Of a stretch of 64,000 nt of DNA, positions 15,227-22,842 are shown in pieces. The position numbers and the translations under genes were made by a program. The first letter of the stretch is position 1. Every line of letters starts with the position of its first letter. Source of the DNA: JBCCMQ01 sp039179985 (lineage in GTDB: Bacteria > Pseudomonadota > Alphaproteobacteria > Rhodobacterales > Rhodobacteraceae); the NCBI GenBank assembly GCA_039179985.1, contig JBCDED010000003.1, forward strand, positions 1 to 64,000, written 5' to 3'. The notes below the pieces were generated by a model, which worked only from the letters and a program-made list of their open reading frames with translations, was not told the DNA's origin and ran no database searches.

Positions 15227-16339
15227 ATGCGGCTCTTTCTGGCGGCGTTTCTGTTTTCACTGTCGGCAAAGGCCGCGGCCCAGGGCGTGTCGGCTGCGTC
15301 CGTAGCGGCGCGCGCGGTGGCGGACCTGGACGCGGCCACACAGACACTGGCGGGGGCCGAGGAGGCGGATGACCGGATCGAGGCCCTGACATCGGCCATC
15401 CTTGCGTTCGAGACGGGGCTTTCGGCGTTGCGCGATGCGCACCGGCGGGCGATTTTCGAGACCGAAGCCGCCACGGAGCGCCTTGAAGCGGCATCGGGTG
15501 ATCTGTCGAGCCTTTTGGCCGCGCTTCAGGCCGTCGAGCGTCCGGAAGCGCCCTTGCGCCTTGCCCATCCCCAAGGGCCCCTTGGGTCGGCGCGGGCGGC
15601 TATGCTGCTCGGCGGTGTGCTTGGCCCGCTTCAAAGTGACGCTGCGGGTCTGGCGGCGGAGCTTGAGGCGCTGCAGATCGGGCGCACCCTGCGCGACGAT
15701 GCCCGGGCCCGTATCGACGCCGCGCTGCTTGTCCTGCGGCAAACACGGGAAGATCTGGTAGAGGCGGCGCGCAGCCGTTCGGATTTGCCGCTGCGGCTGA
15801 CCGAAGACACCGAACGCCTCGGTGCGCTTCTGAACGGCGCAGAGACGCTGGCGGCTTTTGCCGATGGGTTAAGCCCGCTTGACGAAACGGGCTCTGACCC
15901 GGTGTTTCTGCCCGGCGAAGTCCCGCTTGCGCTGCCGGTGCAGGGTGTTGTCGTTCGCGGGGCGGGCGCGCCGGACCGAAATGGCGTCGTGCGGCCCGGT
16001 GTTTCTCTTGGCGCGCGGCCGCAGGCTCTGGTCACGACCCCCGCGGCCGCGACGGTGCGGTTCACCGGGCCACTTCTTGACTACGGAAATGTGATGATCC
16101 TGGAGTTCGCGCCGGGTTATCTTATGGTGCTCGGCGGTCTGGGAGAGATTGTCGTATCGCCCGGACAGGTCTTGCCCCTTGGCGCGCCAGTTGGTTTGAT
16201 GCCGCAAACTGACGCCGGGGCTGCAGGGACCCTGGTGGCGGATGAGGGCAGAGAATTTTCGATGACGCTCTATGTGGAGACACGACAGGGCGCTGAAGCG
16301 GTGGATCCCGCAAAGTGGTTCACCCTGAACAAGGAATGA
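15227..16339 (+). CDS. EnvC-like murein hydrolase activator
   Basis: 370 residues with a signal peptide (MRLFLAAFLFSLSAKAAAQG), a long alpha-helical region rich in alanine and acidic residues (about 20-210) and a C-terminal LytM/M23-like domain. In the latter, positions that hold the zinc-binding H-x-x-x-D and H-x-H in active M23 peptidases read VSLGARPQ and MVLGGL, so the domain is degenerate as in EnvC, which activates amidases rather than cutting murein itself. Expected place: periplasm at the division site. It overlaps ctpA by four bases at 16336 if ctpA uses its first ATG. The pairing with CtpA is common in alphaproteobacteria. Confidence 0.85.
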   Translation: MRLFLAAFLFSLSAKAAAQGVSAASVAARAVADLDAATQTLAGAEEADDRIEALTSAILAFETGLSALRDAHRRAIFETEAATERLEAASGDLSSLLAALQAVERPEAPLRLAHPQGPLGSARAAMLLGGVLGPLQSDAAGLAAELEALQIGRTLRDDARARIDAALLVLRQTREDLVEAARSRSDLPLRLTEDTERLGALLNGAETLAAFADGLSPLDETGSDPVFLPGEVPLALPVQGVVVRGAGAPDRNGVVRPGVSLGARPQALVTTPAAATVRFTGPLLDYGNVMILEFAPGYLMVLGGLGEIVVSPGQVLPLGAPVGLMPQTDAGAAGTLVADEGREFSMTLYVETRQGAEAVDPAKWFTLNKE

Positions 16340-16347
16340 GAAACGCA

Positions 16348-17688
16348 ATGAAAAAATTCATGTTGGCAGCGCTGGCGGGCACGATTGGTGGCGCTCTGGT
16401 GACAAGCCAGGTCGCCGGTCCTCTGATCGCCCAGGAAAACGAGCGGAAGTCCAGCGTCTACGAGCAGCTTGATCTTTTCGGCGACATCTTTCAGCGTATT
16501 CGTCTTCAGTACGTTGAATCAGTTGAGGAATCGGACCTGATTGAGGCGGCGATCGACGGAATGCTCAGTTCGCTCGATCCGCATTCCAGTTACCTTTCGC
16601 CCGATGACGCCAGCGCGATGCGCGTTCAGACGCGGGGCGAATTTGGCGGTCTCGGGATCGAGGTCACCCAGGAAGAGGGTTTTGTAAAGGTCGTCTCGCC
16701 CATAGACGGCACACCCGCTGACGATGCGGGCATCGAGGCGGGCGATTACATCACCCATGTGGACGGTGAAAGCGTGCTGGGCCTGACCCTCGACGATGCG
16801 GTTGGAATCATGCGCGGTCCCGTGGGCTCGGAAATTGTGATCACGGTGGTCCGGGAAGGCGAGGAGGAGCCATTCGACATCACAATCATCCGCGACACGA
16901 TCAAACTGACCGCCGTGCGCACCCGGACGGAGGGCGATACGGTGATCCTGCGCGTGACCACCTTCAACGACCAGACCTATCCGAATCTCGAAGAGGGGCT
17001 TTTGGAGGCCGTCGAAGAGTTGGGCGGCCTGGAGAATGTGAACGGCTTTGTCATTGATTTGCGCAACAACCCCGGTGGCCTTCTGACCCAGGCTATTGAG
17101 GTATCGGATGCCTTCCTAGAGAAGGGCGAGATCGTGTCGACGCGCGGCCGCGAACCGCAGGACAGCGAGCGCTACAACGCCAAGCCGGGTGATCTCGCTG
17201 AAGGCAAGCCAATCGTGGTTCTGATCAATGGCGGCTCGGCAAGTGCTTCGGAAATCGTGGCCGGTGCCCTGCAGGATCACCGCCGGGCGATCGTGGTGGG
17301 CGAAAAGAGCTTCGGCAAAGGGTCGGTGCAGACGGTGATGCCCCTGCGCGGTGAAGGCGCCATGCGCCTGACGACGGCGCGGTACTACACCCCGTCGGGC
17401 CGCTCTATCCAGGCGCTCGGCGTGATGCCGGATCTCGTCGTAGCGCAGCCCCGACGCGTTCCAGGTGAAGAAGAAACCGAGGAGGAAGCGCAGCAGTCAC
17501 GCAGCGAGGCGGATTTGCGCGGCAGCCTCGACAACGATAGCGTGACGGACGACCAGCGCCAGATCATCCTCGACGAGCAGGCCGAGGCTGAAGCCGTGGC
17601 CGCACTGCGGGACGAGGACTATCAACTCGCCTATGCGATCGACATCCTGCGCGGGCTCTCCGTGCTGGACTTTACGCAGGCTGAGTGA
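16348..17688 (+). CDS. ctpA: Carboxy-terminal processing protease (S41)
   Basis: Periplasmic tail-specific protease, 446 residues. An N-terminal hydrophobic signal (MKKFMLAALAGTIGGALV) is followed by the N-domain with DLIEAAIDGMLSSLDPHSSY, a PDZ domain from about GEFGGLGIEV to VVREGEE, and the peptidase core with the catalytic serine in GGSASASEI and lysine in GEKSFGKGSVQ. An ATG 12 bases earlier at 16336 overlaps the envC-like stop and is possible, but MKKF is the usual family start. The acidic, glutamine-rich tail is normal. Likely substrates are envelope proteins and murein hydrolases. Confidence 0.95.
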   Translation: MKKFMLAALAGTIGGALVTSQVAGPLIAQENERKSSVYEQLDLFGDIFQRIRLQYVESVEESDLIEAAIDGMLSSLDPHSSYLSPDDASAMRVQTRGEFGGLGIEVTQEEGFVKVVSPIDGTPADDAGIEAGDYITHVDGESVLGLTLDDAVGIMRGPVGSEIVITVVREGEEEPFDITIIRDTIKLTAVRTRTEGDTVILRVTTFNDQTYPNLEEGLLEAVEELGGLENVNGFVIDLRNNPGGLLTQAIEVSDAFLEKGEIVSTRGREPQDSERYNAKPGDLAEGKPIVVLINGGSASASEIVAGALQDHRRAIVVGEKSFGKGSVQTVMPLRGEGAMRLTTARYYTPSGRSIQALGVMPDLVVAQPRRVPGEEETEEEAQQSRSEADLRGSLDNDSVTDDQRQIILDEQAEAEAVAALRDEDYQLAYAIDILRGLSVLDFTQAE

Positions 17689-17704
17689 TCCGGGACCTGC
17701 TGCG

Positions 17705-18199
17705 GTGACACCGGAAGAGATCGCCGCGCTTCCCTACAGGCCCTGCGTGGGCGTCGTCTTGGCGAACGCGCAGGGTCAGGTCTTTGTGGGCCAGCGAATC
17801 GACAGTGAGGTTGCCGCCTGGCAGATGCCACAGGGTGGGATCGACCCCGGAGAAGAACCGCAAGCGGCCGCGCTGCGGGAGCTTTGGGAAGAAACGGGCG
17901 TGGGGGCCGCGATTGTCGAGGTTGTGGCGCGTACGGAAGACTGGATCGCCTACGATCTGCCCCATGACATCGTGCCGCGTATCTGGAAAGGCCGGTTTAA
18001 AGGTCAAAAGCAACTGTGGTTCCTGCTCCGGTTTACGGGAGACGACAGCGACATTCGCATCAACACCGAGCATCCGGAGTTTTCCGAATGGCGCTGGCTA
18101 AATGCGGAGGAAGCCGTTGCGCAGATCGTCCCGTTCAAACGGGCCGTCTACGAAAAGGTAATCACAGAGTTCGCGCATCACTTGTCTGCGCGACACTAA
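17705..18199 (+). CDS. rppH: RNA pyrophosphohydrolase
   Basis: 164-residue Nudix hydrolase. After MTPEEIAALPYRPCVG it shows DSEVAAWQMPQGGIDPGEE and the Nudix box ending RELWEETG, then the family-specific PHDIVPRIWKGRFKGQKQLW. In E. coli RppH removes pyrophosphate from 5'-triphosphate RNA ends to start decay; many alphaproteobacterial versions are also active on dinucleoside polyphosphates. The GTG at 17705 gives the standard N-terminus; the frame continues upstream into ctpA without a better start. It ends the plus-strand operon. Confidence 0.94.
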   Translation: MTPEEIAALPYRPCVGVVLANAQGQVFVGQRIDSEVAAWQMPQGGIDPGEEPQAAALRELWEETGVGAAIVEVVARTEDWIAYDLPHDIVPRIWKGRFKGQKQLWFLLRFTGDDSDIRINTEHPEFSEWRWLNAEEAVAQIVPFKRAVYEKVITEFAHHLSARH

Positions 18200-18205
18200 A
18201 AACGA

Positions 18206-18246
18206 AAGCGCGGCCCCTTGGACCGCGCTTCCAGAATGTCGATGGA
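18206..18246 (-). terminator. Intrinsic terminator of the minus-strand secreted-protein gene
   Basis: Arms AAGCGCGG (18206-18213) and CCGCGCTT (18223-18230) form a GC-rich hairpin. On the minus strand the hairpin is followed by TCGTTTTTAG, so it terminates the gene at 18256-18777. It also lies just after the rppH stop and may serve both directions. Confidence 0.75.
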
Positions 18247-18255
18247 CCTGATTGG

Positions 18256-18777
18256 TCAGCCGCCGCGTGAACCAATGCAGGACTGGATCGTCTGCGCAGC
18301 TGCTTCGATGCCGTCGAGCGGAACCACTACACCACCGTCGATACGGCCGGTGAAGACTGCCATACGGGTGTTGCTGGTCAGGCCGTCACCGAAAGACGGA
18401 TTGTCAGCAATGATGAAGCCACCATTGTAGTTGGCGCCATTGCCGCCGGTTGTGTCGACACCGAAGGCTTTACCGCCGTAGACGGTGTCGCCAACGAGGA
18501 ACTCGGCCGTGCCGATGTCACCGTTGCCAAAACCCAGGTTCTGCGGCGAGTACAGCGCCAGGAAGCCGAAGTTACGGCCAGCGTCCAGTTCGCCAACCTG
18601 GAAGATCTCGCCACCTGGCAGAACCTTCTCAGCATAGCAAGCGCCACCGCGTGCCACATTCTGATACACATTCCATCCGCCAGCGCTGCCGAATTTAATG
18701 GCACCCTGCGCGTGGCCCATGGATGCTGCCGCGACAGTGGCGGCCGCTGCCAGTGCAAGCTTCTTGATAGTCTTCAT
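18256..18777 (-). CDS. Small secreted glycine-rich protein of unknown function
   Basis: 173 residues. The N-terminus MKTIKKLALAAAATVAAASMGHAQG is a clear Sec signal peptide with an A-x-A cleavage site. The mature part is rich in Gly, Asn and aromatic residues (GGWNVYQNVARGGACYAE, GNGANYNGGF) and has two cysteines, one near its start and one in the last ten residues (QSCIGSRGG), which could form a disulphide. It stands alone with its own terminator. No family that I recognise; the beta-rich composition suggests a periplasmic or surface protein. Confidence 0.75.
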   Translation of the reverse strand: MKTIKKLALAAAATVAAASMGHAQGAIKFGSAGGWNVYQNVARGGACYAEKVLPGGEIFQVGELDAGRNFGFLALYSPQNLGFGNGDIGTAEFLVGDTVYGGKAFGVDTTGGNGANYNGGFIIADNPSFGDGLTSNTRMAVFTGRIDGGVVVPLDGIEAAAQTIQSCIGSRGG

Positions 18778-18989
18778 GGTCTCTCCCCGTGTGTAGTATT
18801 CGGACGTAAATTGCCGGAAAAATGCCGGCTCTCCGCAAATGTGAGACTATCCGCGTCGCAACACGTTGTGCAAGGCTGATTCTCCCCGGGTTCGGGATGT
18901 TTGCCTGTCGCCAAGGCGTTACGAAGCAGAGTTTAGATCGTGGCGCACTTTGTTTGCAGCGTTTCCGGACCACTTGGCGTGTGGATCTC

Positions 18990-19565
18990 TTATTCAGAGC
19001 CGAAGTCACCAGGCCCGGCGATGCAACCGGGGTACCCGTAGCCCCATCGCCAGGGCAGACCGGTGCAGGGGCCGCCTCCGAGGCGGACGGCGGTGAACAT
19101 GGCAGTTGCAATCAGCGCGTAGGCCTCATCGATGGCTTCGGGGGTGGTTTTGTAGTGCTCCGCTATGGCGTCCCTGTCGGTTTCGGCGGTGGCTTTGACG
19201 CAGGCGCGCAGGGTGATATCGGCTGCTTTTCTTGCGTCATAGCTGGCTTCCGCGGTCGTTGCGCCGGACGCATCATGGTAGGCGCGGTCATGGGTGACAC
19301 AACAGGCCTCCCAGGGCGGGATGTCGCCATGGGCCTCGGCGAAGTCGGGAAAATTCCGGCTTACGACCTGCCAGGCCGAGGACATGCCCCCCGAACACCC
19401 GTCGGTTGCAAAAGGGGAAGGGGATTCGATGCCGCCCATGGTTCGCAGAAGCGCCCGGTGCCCGGGCAATTCGACCGCGCGCGACAGGGCTTCCTGTGCA
19501 CAAACGGGGTTTGAAATCACAACAAACGCCAGGAGACCGGCAAATGTCCGCCTAGGGGCTGTCAT
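18990..19565 (-). CDS. Secreted phospholipase A2-like protein
   Basis: 191 residues with a signal peptide ending NPVCAQE. The diagnostic feature is DGCSGG followed, about 25 residues on, by PPWEACCVTHDRAYH, matching the CC-x-x-H-D active-site helix of phospholipase A2 (His base with Asp, flanked by cysteines) and the upstream glycine/cysteine calcium-loop region. Further cysteines occur near the end (GGGPCTGLPW, YPGCIAG). PLA2 activity would release a fatty acid from the sn-2 position of phospholipids. The ATG at 19565 (or GTG at 19568) overlaps the end of the glycerophosphodiesterase gene, so both are one operon. Activity is inferred from the motif only. Confidence 0.72.
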   Translation of the reverse strand: MTAPRRTFAGLLAFVVISNPVCAQEALSRAVELPGHRALLRTMGGIESPSPFATDGCSGGMSSAWQVVSRNFPDFAEAHGDIPPWEACCVTHDRAYHDASGATTAEASYDARKAADITLRACVKATAETDRDAIAEHYKTTPEAIDEAYALIATAMFTAVRLGGGPCTGLPWRWGYGYPGCIAGPGDFGSE

Positions 19566-21396
19566 CACGGGCCTTTGTCGATTGCAAGCGGACGCCCAGC
19601 CGATCCGCGAGCAAGAGTCCGACGCGTTGCGCTGTGCTCATGTCAGCGCGTGCGTTCAGGACTTCGCGCGCAAGGGCCGGTTCGTCTGTGATCAGACCAC
19701 GGGCGCCCATGGTGATCATCGAGGACATTTGCAGCGGATCATCGACCGTCCAGACGTAAAGCGCCTTGCCCGCCTCATCGGCCCGTTTGGCCAGCCCGCG
19801 TGAGGCTTGGGCGGTGCTGACGGCAATGAAATTGCCCTCAAGCCCCGTCAAATCGCCGACTGCGGTCGCAGCAAGCACGCCGATGGGCCAGTTGGGCCGG
19901 AGGCTGTGCATCATTTGCACAGCGGGATACTTCAGTGACATGGCGGCGACCTGATCGTCCATGCCGGCTGCGCTGACGATGTCGGCCACGCGCTGCTCTA
20001 GCATCTGGTCGTGGCCGTAGTACTTCAGTTCGATCAGGAGCCGCGCCTTGTCCTTGGTTACCGCCAGCGCTTCGGCCAGTGTCGGTGTGCGTTCCCCGGC
20101 ATAGGCGGGGTCGAACCAGCTGCCGATGTCGATACCGGCCAGATCGTCCATGGTGGCCTCCCAGATCTTCAGATCGACCCCGGAAAGCTTCATGAAATCG
20201 CTGTCATGCATCACCACGACTTCGCCATCGGCGGTTTCCTGAACGTCGATCTCAACCCAGTCGGCCTTGTCCTTCACGGCCTTTTGCAGCGAGGCGAGCG
20301 TGTTTTCCGGCCGGCTGCCCGCAGCGCCGCGGTGGGCGATCACGATCACATCGTCGGTTCCCTGTACGCGGTTGATCATCGCACCGCCCGCGATCAGACC
20401 AAATAGGACAAGGACGCCAATTCCGCCAAGAAGCACCGGAACGGGCAGGCTGGCTCCGCCAGGCGCGGCGGCGCGCGGGGGCGGCGGACCCATCCCCTGC
20501 CCTTCGGCGTATATGTCGAAAATGATCTGCGCCAGCGCCCCGAGCGAGATGGCGGCCACTACCGTGCGCGCCAGCCACCAGAGCGCCGCAAGGATCATTA
20601 CACCCGCCAGAACCGCGCGCAGGTGCTGCCCCAGAACAAGCGGAAGGGTGTGCATCAAAAGAGCGGCGACCAGCGCAACCGCGGCCAGAAGCAGGGCTCG
20701 GACGATTAGCCAGAGGATGGCGTCGCGGACCAGCACCACGCGCTGTCCGCCCATGCGGTCCTCCGACAGCGAAAAGGACCGGCGGACCGAGGACCCCTCA
20801 AAAAGTACGAAGTGCAGGGCCAGGGCCCAGGCGGTCAGCCTGTTAAAAAGGATCACCACCAGGCCAAGGATCAGCAGGCCGCCGATGGCAAGCGTCCCGA
20901 TAAACTCGGGCGGCTTTTCCGTGAGGTAGTAGTTGATGTCATAGGCGCTGAGCTGCCAGGCCGCGATAAGGAGGATTACCACGGCAAAGGGCATGGCGAC
21001 GATCAGAACGCGTACCACGAGGTAGATGGCAAAGGTCAGAAGATCGCGCCAGCGAGACAGAAGGAACCCGAGCGCATTCCGCAGTGCCGCCAAACCGTTG
21101 TGATCGGATTGCCAGAGGCGCACGGTCATCACTGCGAAACTCAGGATGATCGTCAGGAGCACCAGCGAAATGCAGACAATGCCTAAGACAAACCCAGCAG
21201 GCGACAGCAGGAATCCGGCGATGTCCTGATCTGTCAGCGCCGTCTGGCCCGACATTGAGACGGCGAGATTGATGGCACCACCCACAAGCGGGCCGATCAG
21301 GGCCAGCGCCAGAAGCGCGAGGCCGAGGTAGACTACGACAAGGCCGCTTCGGTCTTTCCAGGCCGCGGAATACGCCGCCAGTACGGTGCTCAGCAA
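19552..21396 (-). CDS. Membrane-bound glycerophosphodiester phosphodiesterase
   Basis: 614 residues in two parts. Residues 1-330 hold about seven hydrophobic helices, as in the GDPD membrane domain family. Residues 345-600 are the catalytic TIM barrel: HRGAAGSRPENTLAS with the catalytic His, VEIDVQETADGEVVVMHD with the metal ligands and second His, and LLIELKYYGHD. It cleaves glycerophosphodiesters to sn-glycerol-3-phosphate and an alcohol, with the barrel probably on the outer face. Its stop overlaps the start of the PLA2-like gene, which fits stepwise phospholipid breakdown. It is preceded by a short spacer from puuD. Confidence 0.9.
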   Translation of the reverse strand: MLSTVLAAYSAAWKDRSGLVVVYLGLALLALALIGPLVGGAINLAVSMSGQTALTDQDIAGFLLSPAGFVLGIVCISLVLLTIILSFAVMTVRLWQSDHNGLAALRNALGFLLSRWRDLLTFAIYLVVRVLIVAMPFAVVILLIAAWQLSAYDINYYLTEKPPEFIGTLAIGGLLILGLVVILFNRLTAWALALHFVLFEGSSVRRSFSLSEDRMGGQRVVLVRDAILWLIVRALLLAAVALVAALLMHTLPLVLGQHLRAVLAGVMILAALWWLARTVVAAISLGALAQIIFDIYAEGQGMGPPPPRAAAPGGASLPVPVLLGGIGVLVLFGLIAGGAMINRVQGTDDVIVIAHRGAAGSRPENTLASLQKAVKDKADWVEIDVQETADGEVVVMHDSDFMKLSGVDLKIWEATMDDLAGIDIGSWFDPAYAGERTPTLAEALAVTKDKARLLIELKYYGHDQMLEQRVADIVSAAGMDDQVAAMSLKYPAVQMMHSLRPNWPIGVLAATAVGDLTGLEGNFIAVSTAQASRGLAKRADEAGKALYVWTVDDPLQMSSMITMGARGLITDEPALAREVLNARADMSTAQRVGLLLADRLGVRLQSTKARDDSP

Positions 21397-21482
21397 TTCG
21401 GGGTCCGCCGTTTGGGCAATGCAGACGCCAGCCTAGGCGCAGTGGGCCTGTGTCTCAACCCCGTGCCTTAACCCCGTTCACC

Positions 21483-22715
21483 CTAACCTCCGGTGGCCGC
21501 GCGGTACCAGGCGGCGATGGCGGCGCGTTCCCCGGGTTCCATCCATGTGAGGTTGGCAGGCGGCATGGCGTGGCTGACGCCCGATTGCAGGTAAATCGCC
21601 CGGGCGTTGCGCGCGATATCGCCCTCGGTTTCGAGGTAGACGCCCTTGGGTGCCCAGCGAATGCCGTCCCAGACCGGATCGCGGGCGTGGCACATGGAAC
21701 AGCGCCCGAGCACGATGTCATGGGCATCGGTGAAACCGTCGGCGCTGGCAAAGCGGATCTCATATGCGGTCAGTGGTGTCGCTCCGGCCTCTTCGTAGGT
21801 GTCGTGTCCGGGCACTGTAGAGAGCCAGGCGATCACAAGGAAGATTATGACCGTGACCGCCCAGGTCCACCAGGGGCGCCCCTGTCGCGCGTGCATGGTG
21901 TTGAAGAAGTGGCGGATCGAGACCCCCATGAGGAAGACAAGCGAGGCGATGACCCAGTTGTATTCGGTGGCGAAGGCCAGCGGGTAGTGGTTCGACAGCA
22001 TCAGGAAGATGACCGGCAGCGTCAGGTAGTTGTTGTGGGTCGATCTCAGCTTGGCGATCTTGCCGTATTTTGCGTCCGGCGTCCGGCCCGCCTTGAGATC
22101 GGCCACAACGATCCGCTGGTTCGGCATGATGATAAAGAACACGTTCGCGGTCATGATCGTTGCGGTGAAGGCGCCAAGGTGCAAGAGCGCCGCGCGCCCG
22201 GTGAAGACCTGGTTGTAGCCCCAGGACATGGCGACAAGGACGCCGAAAAGCAGGATCATCAGAAGCGTCGGATGCTCGCCGAGGGCCGATTTGCAGAGCG
22301 CGTCATAGATGATCCAGCCCACGGCCAGCGAGGCGGCGGAAATCGCAATCGCCTGCCAGACGGTGAGATCGGCTTTCGCAGGGTCGATGAGGTAGAGTTC
22401 CGCCCCCGCCCAATAGACGATTGCCAAAAGCGCCGCGCCCGACAGCCATGTCGAATAGCTTTCCCATTTGAACCAGGTCAGATGTTCGGGCATGGCCTCG
22501 GGCGCCACCAGGAACTTGCGGACATGGTAGAACCCGCCGCCGTGGACCTGCCATTCCTCGCCATGGGCGCCGGGGGGCAGGTCGGGTGCTTTTTGCAGGC
22601 CAAGGTCGAGAGCGATGAAGTAAAAGGACGAGCCGATCCAGGCGATGGCCGTGATGACATGGAGCCAGCGCACGGCAAAATTGATCCAGTCCCAGAGTAT
22701 CGCGGCGTCCTGCAT
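21483..22715 (-). CDS. puuD: Urate hydroxylase (membrane, cytochrome c-linked)
   Basis: 410 residues. The first 320 have about eight helices with conserved histidines (WLHVITAIAWIGSSFYF, HLTWFKWESYSTW, STHNNYLTLPVIFLMLSNHY), the urate oxidase N-terminal domain of PuuD. The C-terminus is a c-type cytochrome with CSMCH and a Met ligand in SHAMPPANLTWM. PuuD oxidises urate to 5-hydroxyisourate and feeds electrons to the respiratory chain. No other purine catabolism genes are in the window. It is divergent from dnaE2 with about 127 bases between the starts. Confidence 0.93.
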   Translation of the reverse strand: MQDAAILWDWINFAVRWLHVITAIAWIGSSFYFIALDLGLQKAPDLPPGAHGEEWQVHGGGFYHVRKFLVAPEAMPEHLTWFKWESYSTWLSGAALLAIVYWAGAELYLIDPAKADLTVWQAIAISAASLAVGWIIYDALCKSALGEHPTLLMILLFGVLVAMSWGYNQVFTGRAALLHLGAFTATIMTANVFFIIMPNQRIVVADLKAGRTPDAKYGKIAKLRSTHNNYLTLPVIFLMLSNHYPLAFATEYNWVIASLVFLMGVSIRHFFNTMHARQGRPWWTWAVTVIIFLVIAWLSTVPGHDTYEEAGATPLTAYEIRFASADGFTDAHDIVLGRCSMCHARDPVWDGIRWAPKGVYLETEGDIARNARAIYLQSGVSHAMPPANLTWMEPGERAAIAAWYRAATGG

Positions 22716-22816
22716 GCCGGTCGTCCTGCTCTTGTGGTGAAAACCCTTGCCACGCTAGCGCTTCGTCGCGTCGGGTGAAAGGGCTTGTCTTGGAGACCGA
22801 TGGGGACTCCAAATGA

Positions 22817-22831
22817 GAACAAAAGGTGAAT
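22817..22831 (+). promoter_or_regulatory. LexA (SOS) box before dnaE2, one mismatch
   Basis: GAAC-AAAAGGT-GAAT fits GAAC-N7-GAAC, the alphaproteobacterial LexA box read on this strand, with one mismatch in the second half-site. It ends 11 bases before the dnaE2 ATG. The imuB gene has a perfect box at an almost identical distance (12 bases) and the same GAGAAC context, which strengthens the call. Confidence 0.7.
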
Positions 22832-22842
22832 ATCATGCGGTC

